The translations under genes were made by a program, and so were the position numbers. The notes under the pieces are model-generated. The model was given only the letters and a program-made list of their open reading frames with translations, was not told the DNA's origin and did no database searches. DNA of 13,419 nt from an uncultured Sphingobacteriales bacterium. Its GTDB lineage: Bacteria > Bacteroidota > Bacteroidia > Chitinophagales > Chitinophagaceae. This document shows, piece by piece, positions 6,764 to 13,419 of this stretch (position 1 is the stretch's first letter; every line of letters starts with the position of its first letter). The stretch spans positions 1-13,419 of the forward strand of contig CAMLFX010000086.1 of the NCBI GenBank assembly GCA_946479435.1. Reading direction: 5' to 3'.

Positions 6764-8773
6764 ATGTTCCAGAAAGTTTTCAATACAATATTGCTACTTG
6801 CCATGGTGGTAAGCACCGGATCTTTTGCCCAAACTATAATAATAGGTGCGGGGGCGTCAAGTGGTACTGCATCTAACGGCTCTACCGGCGACTCGGGCCC
6901 TATGTACCGTAGTTCCGCCACCAGTTCTTTTGTATATTCTACGCACCACTATTTATACACTGCGGCCGAACTGAGTGCTGCAGGGTTACCTGCGGGCGCC
7001 ACTATTACATCCCTTGCATGGAACAAGGCGAACAATGCTGTAAGCAATTCTCCTTTCTTATTTGAGATATGGATGCAAAATGCTACACTTACAACAGCAC
7101 GCACCACACCACAAACGCTTAGTACACTTACATCAACAGCCACACAGGTTTACAGCTCTTCTTCAACCAATCTGCCTTCTACAATTGGATATATAGACTT
7201 CTCTTTTAGCACACCTTTTACATATAATGGCGATGCCTTGGAGATCACCGTGAACTTTGATATTTCTTCGGGTAGTTCTCCATGGACATCGGCGGGTATA
7301 TCCTGGTATAGAGATGCCATAACGGGACGTACCATATCTTATTGTGGCAGCTCGCCCAATACAACACTTAGCAATGCCAGGGGTGTAAGGCCCCAATTGC
7401 GTATAACATATGTTGACTGTGAAAAGCCGAACAATGTGACAGCAAGCAGTATTACTTCCAATTCTGCAAACTTTACCTGGAGTGCTGTACCAGGCAGCAT
7501 TGGTTATGAATATGAAGTGAACACCAGCAGTACGGCGCCAACTACAGCAGGCACTGCTACTACAGCCACCACGTACAACGCTTTTGGCCTTACATCCAGC
7601 ACCAACTATTTCTTCCATGTACGTAACAAATGCGATGCAACAACTTTCTCGCAATGGGAAACAATACCTTTTACAACTTTGGTAAATCCTTGTCCTTTCC
7701 CTGCTACGGTTACCTACAATACGCCGACCGCATCAACAGCCGACGTTCACTGGGATCCAGTTGCGGGCTCTCTGGGTTATGAATACGTAATTGACCAAAC
7801 AACCGCTAACCCAATAGGAACAGGTACTGCCGCGGTGGATACATTTGCTATGCTTAGTGGCCTGACCGGCGGACAAACCTATTACTTCCATATACGCAAT
7901 AAATGTTCATCAACAGGCGGAACATGGTCGGACTGGAATACCATACAATTCTTAATGCCTGAATGCCTAACACCAGTAAATACTTATTTCTCAGATATAA
8001 CCGATACTTCAGTAGATATATACTGGTCAATAATGCCTGTAGCTAATTTGTATGAATACCAGGTTGACCTTAATCTTACCGATCCTATTGGTGCATCAGG
8101 ATATGCTACTACCACAGGTATGACCGCACATGTGAAGGGATTACTATCGAATACAAAATACTATGTGCACATTAGAAGCCGTTGCTTTATTAACGACACC
8201 TCAAATTGGGCGCTTGACTCTTTTGTAACACACTATGCATGCAACGCGCCGGTACCTGTAGTTGCCAATCCCGGCTCACCTACCCCGGTAGTGAACTGGA
8301 CACCGATTGATGATGCAGTACAATATGAATACAGGGTTTCGAGCAACCCTAACCACCCTCCATTTGGCGATATAACCACCACAACCACAACTATGACCAC
8401 CACATTGCCAAACGATGGTAAAAACTACTACCTGCATATACGCACCAAATGCAACAGCCAATACGAATTTTCGGCATGGGCACGTGCAGACCTGCGCGTA
8501 ACACCTACAGGCATTGACGTATTGGAAGATGATGCATTTGCTATAAACGTGTATCCTAACCCCGCTAAAAACAGCATTACAATAAAAGTAGCGGGTAATA
8601 AAGAGGAAGACAGCCAGGCCCAGATAACTGACATAACAGGAAAAGTTTTGTTATCAGCAGCTATTCATAGTGCTAATACTGTTGTTGATATCAGCAAATT
8701 ATCGCCGGGCATATACCTGCTGAAATACCAGGGTAAGGCTAATAACCGTGTTATTAAAATAGAAAAGAATTAA
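6764..8773 (+). CDS. T9SS-exported protein: beta-rich head, four FN3 repeats, type A sorting tail
   Basis: A 669-residue secreted protein. Residues 1-23 are a signal peptide ending GSFAQ. Residues about 24-215 form a beta-rich head with YTAAELSAAG and ATITSLAWN-type patterns, a module common in Bacteroidota secreted proteins but without a known role. Four FN3 repeats follow, each opening with a cysteine and carrying a second one in an HxRxxC strand: C219/C290, C310/C381, C401/C474, C493/C563. The fourth holds a near-pure Thr run (538-547). The last 75 residues are a T9SS type A sorting domain (YPNP at 597-600, then DITGKVLL and SPGIYLLKY), normally removed when the protein is attached to or released from the surface. 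Probably an adhesin or structural surface protein; ligand unknown. The next gene starts 88 nt downstream with no clear terminator between, so co-transcription is likely. Confidence 0.9.
   Translation: MFQKVFNTILLLAMVVSTGSFAQTIIIGAGASSGTASNGSTGDSGPMYRSSATSSFVYSTHHYLYTAAELSAAGLPAGATITSLAWNKANNAVSNSPFLFEIWMQNATLTTARTTPQTLSTLTSTATQVYSSSSTNLPSTIGYIDFSFSTPFTYNGDALEITVNFDISSGSSPWTSAGISWYRDAITGRTISYCGSSPNTTLSNARGVRPQLRITYVDCEKPNNVTASSITSNSANFTWSAVPGSIGYEYEVNTSSTAPTTAGTATTATTYNAFGLTSSTNYFFHVRNKCDATTFSQWETIPFTTLVNPCPFPATVTYNTPTASTADVHWDPVAGSLGYEYVIDQTTANPIGTGTAAVDTFAMLSGLTGGQTYYFHIRNKCSSTGGTWSDWNTIQFLMPECLTPVNTYFSDITDTSVDIYWSIMPVANLYEYQVDLNLTDPIGASGYATTTGMTAHVKGLLSNTKYYVHIRSRCFINDTSNWALDSFVTHYACNAPVPVVANPGSPTPVVNWTPIDDAVQYEYRVSSNPNHPPFGDITTTTTTMTTTLPNDGKNYYLHIRTKCNSQYEFSAWARADLRVTPTGIDVLEDDAFAINVYPNPAKNSITIKVAGNKEEDSQAQITDITGKVLLSAAIHSANTVVDISKLSPGIYLLKYQGKANNRVIKIEKN
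8375..8404 (+). repeat. Threonine-codon tract in fourth FN3 repeat
   Basis: Nine ACN codons interrupted by one ATG encode six Thr, Met, three Thr (residues 538-547). The triplet unit keeps the frame, so length changes would not switch the gene off. It replaces a loop in an otherwise normal repeat. Confidence 0.6.
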
Positions 8774-8861
8774 GGACACATATTAAAGAGCAGTTTGTTG
8801 CTTTAATATCTGCAGGATTTAGAAGATGAGTAAACCATTATAAAATTTATAATCAGCAATC

Positions 8862-10520
8862 ATGTCAATCAGAATTATGAAAACATTTCTTATTTGCGCC
8901 TTCGCTTTGCTGGCTTACACAGCGAAAGCACAAATAACGTATGTCAACACAGTACCCCCTTTGAATGGTGGTAATGGCCAAAGCGGCATCACATTCAATC
9001 TGCATGCGTTTAACGATATAGATATAAAGGAGATATGGGTATCGTTCGGCAGTACTTCATCACAAACAGTTGAAGTGTGGTATCACCCTACCGATTCAAT
9101 AAATGGCGTACCTTCTGTAAGCACGGGTAATGGCTGGGTATCTTTGGGTACGGTTACATTTTCGCCGGCCACATCGGGCTATGGCACCATAGATCAGATA
9201 CCTTACACCAATCTTAGCCTGAGTTTTTTGGGTGGTACTACGCATGGCATTTTTATATCGTCAACCAGTACTATTAACTATACCACAGGCCCGTCAAGCA
9301 GCGGTACCGAATTTTCTGATGCGAACATCAGCATCAATACAGGCACCAATGCCGGCTATGGCGGCAACCCGCCAAACTCCGCGTTTTACATAAGGCAATA
9401 CAATGGTAAAATTGGCTATGAACTATCGGGCCCTGGATGCCCCGTGCCTACAGGCTTAACAGCAACCAACGTGCTCTCTACATCGGCCAACGTAAGCTGG
9501 GGTGCTGTATCGGGTTCGGCAGGATACGATTATGTAGTTGACCAGAATGCAACATACACCACAGGGCCTGTAACCCACACCACTGCCACCAGTGCCAGCA
9601 TTACAGGGCTTACACCTTCTACCACTTATTACCTGCATGTACGCAACTACTGCACCGCAATAAAAATATCGCAATGGGCCAATTATACTTTTACAACGTT
9701 GCCGCCATGCAATACACCATCTAACTTCCAGGTAACCAGCATTACCCCGACAACAGCCGATTTTTCATGGGCACCATTGGCATCGGCCAATAGCTGGGAC
9801 TATATTGTTGACCAAAGCAATACCGACCCTACCAGTTCAACCGGAGTTATCAATACCATTACCAACAATGCATCGGTAACAGGCCTTACAGAAAACACTT
9901 TATATTATGTGCATATACGCTCGAACTGTACCGGAGAAGTATCCGGCTGGTCGCTCGATTCATTCCTGACACCAATACCGTGCAGGGCACCGGTGATACA
10001 AACTGATTATATAAGCACTAATGAAGCGGTAGCTTTTTGGGAGGAGATACCTACAGCTTACATCTATGAATATGCCGTCACCAAGAGTTCGTCACCTCCA
10101 TCAATAGGCACAAAATACCTTGCTAACAGCATACATTTACCGGCACTGAATGACGGTGTTAAATATTACGTACATGTACGTAGCTATTGTAATAGCATAG
10201 GCATCGAAGGTATATCGCCATGGGCAACTGCATCGTTCACCACCTTCCCGCTAAATGTGGTTAATGCAAGTAACGACCGGTTCAATATAGCCGCATATCC
10301 CAATCCCGTTACTGATATATTGAATGTATCGTTTACGGGTATGAATGTTTCTGAACAAAGTAAACTGCAGCTGACAGACATATCGGGCAAGGTACTGCTG
10401 GAAGCAGCAATTCAGAAAAACGCCGCCAGTATAAATATGGAAAGAATGGCACCGGGAATATACCTGCTACGCTATACCGATGAACTGAACAACAAAATAA
10501 TAAAAGTGGAAAAGCTTTAG
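8862..10520 (+). CDS. T9SS-exported protein: beta-sandwich-like head, three FN3 repeats, type A sorting tail
   Basis: A 552-residue secreted protein, if the ATG at 8862 is used. An ATG at 8877 gives a more conventional signal peptide (MKTFLICAF... ending AKAQ) and may be the real start; no Shine-Dalgarno sequence decides. Residues about 25-190 form a head with GGNGQSGITFNL and VWYHPTDSINGVP patterns, seen in other Bacteroidota secreted proteins and different from the head of the upstream protein. Three FN3 repeats follow with paired cysteines C193/C264, C283/C356 and C374/C443. The C-terminus is a T9SS type A sorting domain (YPNP 479-482, LTDISGKVLLEA, APGIYLLRY). Tail and FN3 repeats resemble those of the neighbour, so the two arose from a shared modular ancestor. 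Likely an adhesin or surface structural protein. Confidence 0.9.
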   Translation: MSIRIMKTFLICAFALLAYTAKAQITYVNTVPPLNGGNGQSGITFNLHAFNDIDIKEIWVSFGSTSSQTVEVWYHPTDSINGVPSVSTGNGWVSLGTVTFSPATSGYGTIDQIPYTNLSLSFLGGTTHGIFISSTSTINYTTGPSSSGTEFSDANISINTGTNAGYGGNPPNSAFYIRQYNGKIGYELSGPGCPVPTGLTATNVLSTSANVSWGAVSGSAGYDYVVDQNATYTTGPVTHTTATSASITGLTPSTTYYLHVRNYCTAIKISQWANYTFTTLPPCNTPSNFQVTSITPTTADFSWAPLASANSWDYIVDQSNTDPTSSTGVINTITNNASVTGLTENTLYYVHIRSNCTGEVSGWSLDSFLTPIPCRAPVIQTDYISTNEAVAFWEEIPTAYIYEYAVTKSSSPPSIGTKYLANSIHLPALNDGVKYYVHVRSYCNSIGIEGISPWATASFTTFPLNVVNASNDRFNIAAYPNPVTDILNVSFTGMNVSEQSKLQLTDISGKVLLEAAIQKNAASINMERMAPGIYLLRYTDELNNKIIKVEKL

Positions 10521-10542
10521 AAACACTGAGCGATAACCAATG

Positions 10543-10576
10543 ATAGGGGCCCCTTAACCGGGGCCCCTATTATTTT
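10543..10576. terminator. Very stable hairpin shared by convergent genes
   Basis: ATAGGGGCCCC (10543-10553) pairs perfectly with GGGGCCCCTAT (10560-10570) around a TTAACC loop, followed on the plus strand by TATTTT. It lies 22 nt after the FN3 gene stop, and its last base overlaps the stop codon of the convergent WbqC-like gene (10570-10572). The T-run is weak on the minus strand, so it is better as a plus-strand terminator but can serve both. Confidence 0.85.
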
Positions 10577-11193
10577 ATAAGCCTAAGTGTGTACATACTG
10601 CCGGGGCCATCGGAAAAAAGCAGATCCAGCATACTAAGGTTAGGTATAAAACCATTGCGCTCACTAAACAGCTGGTAGTATGGTGCCGCTTCTTGCAGCA
10701 CTTTTCTTTCCATACCCGGCTTTAAAGACTTCCTTATATCTATTGTATCATTGCCATATTCTTTTTTATAAGAAACAGTTTTTATCTCGGTAAAAGATAA
10801 AGACAATTGCTGCTTCAGCCACTGTATTGTAGCCATGTTAAAATCTATCAGGCGTGTATAAGGCTTCAAAAACAAGGGCTCTAACGTTGTAGCATAAAAA
10901 CTGAAATACGGAGACCTGTTGTACACAGAAACCAAAGTACGCCACTGTTGTATTTGCCAGCGGTCTTTATTACTTATTATAACTTCAGCCATGAGGCAAC
11001 GCTGGTTGCGGCCGTGTTGCAGGGGTATGCTTAACTGTATAAGCCCGTTGGGGCCGGTTACATAATACCTGTTGCGATAGGTCATTTTCTCGAAATGCTC
11101 GGCCTCGTCCCACATTACATCGGGGTTGGCAGCTACCAGCTTCCACCACTGCATATTGGGAAAAGGTATAATAGGACTAACAACCGTTGCCAT
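10570..11193 (-). CDS. WbqC-family protein
   Basis: A 207-residue soluble protein without signal peptide or membrane segment. It matches the WbqC-like family along its length: an N-terminal P-F-P-N-MQWW stretch (10-17), then FEKMTYRNRYYVTGPNG (34-50), LSIPLQ (53-58), and DRWQIQQWRTLVSVYNRSPYF (77-97) before a FYATTLEPLF segment (99-108). Members often lie in O-antigen or capsule clusters, or alone in Bacteroidota genomes; their activity is not established. The ATG at 11193 fits the family's usual beginning. It is convergent with the FN3 gene, sharing a hairpin, and divergent from the GWxTD gene, whose start is only 51 nt away. Confidence 0.85.
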   Translation of the reverse strand: MATVVSPIIPFPNMQWWKLVAANPDVMWDEAEHFEKMTYRNRYYVTGPNGLIQLSIPLQHGRNQRCLMAEVIISNKDRWQIQQWRTLVSVYNRSPYFSFYATTLEPLFLKPYTRLIDFNMATIQWLKQQLSLSFTEIKTVSYKKEYGNDTIDIRKSLKPGMERKVLQEAAPYYQLFSERNGFIPNLSMLDLLFSDGPGSMYTLRLIK

Positions 11194-11244
11194 ACAACCG
11201 CGAAGAAAGTTTATTTTAAAGTAATTTGCATAAAATATTTATTA

Positions 11245-12717
11245 ATGACGCGTTGGAGCTGGTTGTGCATTGCAGCTATATTATCGGGTTTTCAGGCAAA
11301 GGCTATAGAAGCAGTTACTTCTTACACTATATTTTATGTGCAGGCTAAAGACGATGGATACAAGCCCTATATAGAGCTATACTGGCAAATAAACCCCGGT
11401 AGCTTACATATGACCCAGCAGGCTGATAGCCTTTGGAGCGCTACCATAGAAACGCAGATAGTGCTGCGTAATGATACCGGTATTGTGCTCACCGATGTGT
11501 TTGCCCTGCAAACAACACCAACTACTGCAGCTAATATATATAACCAAAGCATTATCGACCTTCACCGCTATACATTACCCACCGGCAATATAAAACTGGA
11601 AGTACAATTTCGCGATAAACAAAAGCCACAGAATGCATACGTGTACAGCGACTCCTTTACCGTAACTGCCGCACCAGCCAAACCTTTTTATAGTGACATA
11701 CAACTGCTGGATACGGCTTATGCATCACCTATAAAAAGTATATTTCAAAAGAACGACAGGTTGCAAATACCACTGTCCATGAACTTTATTGGCGATGAGC
11801 GTAACCAGTTGAGATTTTATACAGAGTTGTATCAGGCCAATACTACACACCATAAAATACTGGTACAAAATACCACCATATCGAAAAAAGAATTTGACAG
11901 GGCTGTGTACAAAATGGAAACGACTGATACGGTGAAAGCAGCACCGGTGATACCCTTTACAGGTGTTTTCAATATAAGCACATTGCCATCGGGCAACTAC
12001 TACCTGAACGTAGTGCTGCAAGATGAAAAACAAGAACAGATAGCGGCTAAGAGTTATTTTTTTCAGCGTAGCAATAATGCCCCTAAAGCCGTAACGGCAG
12101 ATAGCAGCGCTTCAGATACCGATGCATTTGCCCCGATATACAAAGTGAATGTATTTGACCTTGGCAATACATTCGTAGGCAAATTCAATGTAGCACAGCT
12201 ACGCGCCATACTAAGGATGATACAACCTATTGGCAGTGCTAATGAGCGTAACAGCATATCGGGCTTTTTAGAAAACCCTGACCAGACATACATGCAATAT
12301 TTTGTTTACAACTTCTTTAAAGGCAGAAACCCTGAAAACCCGGATAAGGCATGGCAGGAATACACCGATAAAGTAAAAGAGGTAAACAAACTATTTGGTG
12401 GCAGCAGTACAAGAGGTTACGAAACCGAGCGCGGGCAGATATACCTGAAATATGGCAAGCCTAATGAACGCGTTATTGTGCTGAACGAACCAGGTTCGCT
12501 GCCGTATGAAATATGGCAGTATAACGCACCGGGCAAGCAAAGCAGCCAGGGTATATTTTTGTTTTACCAGCCACCAAGTATCATTGGCGATATGATACTG
12601 CTACACTCTACCGTAAATGGCGAGCAGCGCAACACACAATGGCGCAGCATACTGTTTAATGGTACATCAATGCAAAGCTCCTATTCACGTGCAGAACAAT
12701 ACTTACCATTCCGATAA
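11245..12717 (+). CDS. Secreted GWxTD-domain-like protein, function unknown
   Basis: Chosen start ATG 11245 gives 490 residues with a signal peptide (MTRWSW... ending QAKA). The frame is open further upstream to an ATG at 11095, but that adds 50 residues without a signal, antisense to the WbqC-like gene, so it is rejected. Residues about 22-320 are beta-rich, with several YYL/VVLQ-type strands and no domain I can name. The C-terminal part (about 345-490) matches the GWxTD domain of Bacteroidota proteins: a Y-x-Q-Y-F-V-Y-N-F-F helix, RGYETERGQIYLKYGKP, then PYEIWQY and GIFLFYQP. The name-giving motif is altered to G391-Y-E-T-E395. Probably periplasmic or outer-membrane facing; the role of the family is unknown. 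dapF starts 1 nt after its stop, so the two are co-translated. Confidence 0.8.
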   Translation: MTRWSWLCIAAILSGFQAKAIEAVTSYTIFYVQAKDDGYKPYIELYWQINPGSLHMTQQADSLWSATIETQIVLRNDTGIVLTDVFALQTTPTTAANIYNQSIIDLHRYTLPTGNIKLEVQFRDKQKPQNAYVYSDSFTVTAAPAKPFYSDIQLLDTAYASPIKSIFQKNDRLQIPLSMNFIGDERNQLRFYTELYQANTTHHKILVQNTTISKKEFDRAVYKMETTDTVKAAPVIPFTGVFNISTLPSGNYYLNVVLQDEKQEQIAAKSYFFQRSNNAPKAVTADSSASDTDAFAPIYKVNVFDLGNTFVGKFNVAQLRAILRMIQPIGSANERNSISGFLENPDQTYMQYFVYNFFKGRNPENPDKAWQEYTDKVKEVNKLFGGSSTRGYETERGQIYLKYGKPNERVIVLNEPGSLPYEIWQYNAPGKQSSQGIFLFYQPPSIIGDMILLHSTVNGEQRNTQWRSILFNGTSMQSSYSRAEQYLPFR

Positions 12718-12718
12718 T

Positions 12719-13419
12719 ATGAAACTTCATTTTTATAAATATCACGGCACCAGTAACGATTTTATTTTGCTTGATAACAGGCACGAAAAAACCGACCTGA
12801 CCAAAGAACAGGTAGCCTGGCTGTGCCACCGCAGGTTTGGTATTGGTGCCGATGGCCTAATGCTGCTGGAAAATGCCGAAGGCTATGATTTCAGGATGGT
12901 ATATTATAATTCTGATGGCGGCGAAAGCAGCATGTGTGGCAACGGGGGCAGGTGCATTGTAGCTTTTGCAAAGAAGCTGGGTATTATTAATAATAAGGCA
13001 AACTTTATAGCTATAGATGGCCCACACCTGGCAACAATAGACACGGAAGGCATTGTGCACCTGCACATGAAAGATGTACATAGTATAAGCACCGAAAACA
13101 GCAACTATACACTGGATACCGGCTCACCGCATTATGTAGCTTTTGTAGCAGATGTGGCAAATACCGATGTAGTGAATGAAGGCAGGCGTATCCGCTACCT
13201 GCCTGCATTTGGCCCCGGTGGCACGAATGTAAATTTTGTGCAGCGTGGCGAGAACCGGCTTATTGTACGCACTTACGAGCGTGGTGTGGAAGATGAGACC
13301 TATAGCTGCGGCACAGGTGTTACCGCCGCCGCCATTGCATCTGTTGGTTTCGAAACCGGCGATTATGATATTGCCATACAGACACCGGGCGGGGAACTAT
13401 CAGTATCATTCAGCAAAAA
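12719..13419 (+). CDS. dapF: Diaminopimelate epimerase (3' end beyond window)
   Basis: 233 complete codons are visible; the family is usually 255-275 residues, so only the end is missing. The enzyme interconverts LL- and meso-diaminopimelate without a cofactor, for lysine and peptidoglycan synthesis, in the cytoplasm. Key residues are present: N13 in TSNDF, the first catalytic cysteine C73 in SSMCGNGGRC, the second C197 in SCGTGVTAAA, the substrate-binding E187-R188 in YERGVEDET, and GGTNVNFV (167-174). The start ATG is 1 nt after the stop codon of the GWxTD-like gene, which indicates translational coupling. No sign of decay. Confidence 0.97.
   Translation, partial: MKLHFYKYHGTSNDFILLDNRHEKTDLTKEQVAWLCHRRFGIGADGLMLLENAEGYDFRMVYYNSDGGESSMCGNGGRCIVAFAKKLGIINNKANFIAIDGPHLATIDTEGIVHLHMKDVHSISTENSNYTLDTGSPHYVAFVADVANTDVVNEGRRIRYLPAFGPGGTNVNFVQRGENRLIVRTYERGVEDETYSCGTGVTAAAIASVGFETGDYDIAIQTPGGELSVSFSK

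Noticed and set aside
7163..7654. 163-codon minus-strand ORF
   Set aside because: It lies entirely antisense to the head and first FN3 repeat of the secreted protein at 6764-8773; composition follows the codon pattern of the sense gene and it has no recognisable domain.
8782..8807. ATTAAAG...CTTTAAT inverted repeat between the two FN3 genes
   Set aside because: Seven AT-rich pairs with a 12-nt loop and no T-run; too weak to be called a terminator.
11095..11244. 50-codon N-terminal extension of the GWxTD-like protein
   Set aside because: It is antisense to the WbqC-like gene and would bury the signal peptide that begins at 11245.
1..13419. CRISPR, tRNA/rRNA, insertion sequences, defence or toxin-antitoxin genes
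   Set aside because: No regular short repeats with spacers, no transposase or integrase frames, no terminal inverted repeats and no recognisable RNA genes were seen; repeats found are the protein-level FN3 repeats.

Overview
The window looks like chromosomal DNA of a member of the Bacteroidota, most likely Chitinophagaceae or a close relative. The evidence is: large secreted proteins ending in type IX secretion (T9SS) sorting tails, a GWxTD-like protein, a WbqC-like protein, a TAnnTTTG-type promoter in front of the aldolase gene, and start codons mostly without a Shine-Dalgarno sequence. No mobile element, CRISPR array, rRNA or tRNA was seen. Two genes run off the window edges: the FN3 adhesin on the left and dapF on the right.

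Layout, left to right. (1) Positions 1-968, minus strand: 5' part of a secreted protein with a choice-of-anchor J-like head followed by fibronectin type III (FN3) repeats. (2) 1212-1466: a small cysteine-containing lipoprotein, closed by a strong terminator. (3) 1618-5032: a probable operon of a META-domain protein and two multi-pass GT-C-like membrane proteins, the second starting at TTG. (4) 5113-6171: class I fructose-bisphosphate aldolase with its own promoter and a strong terminator. (5) 6226-6763: a long leader or intergenic stretch with only doubtful small ORFs and a possible hairpin. (6) 6764-8773 and 8862-10520: two consecutive T9SS-exported FN3 proteins, closed by a very stable hairpin shared with the convergent gene. 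(7) 10570-11193, minus strand: a WbqC-family protein, divergent from (8) 11245-12717, a secreted GWxTD-like protein followed after 1 nt by dapF.

How the genes fit together. The three FN3 proteins form one family: different N-terminal heads on the same cysteine-paired FN3 chassis, with the T9SS tail visible in the two complete ones. They probably act at the cell surface or are released. The META/GT-C operon points to envelope glycan or lipid modification, but no substrate can be read from the sequence. Aldolase and dapF are housekeeping (glycolysis/gluconeogenesis; lysine and peptidoglycan). I found no convincing new defence or mobile system. The best leads are the FN3 family with its conserved cysteine spacing and shared leader motif, the unassigned 6226-6763 stretch, and the orphan META/GT-C operon.
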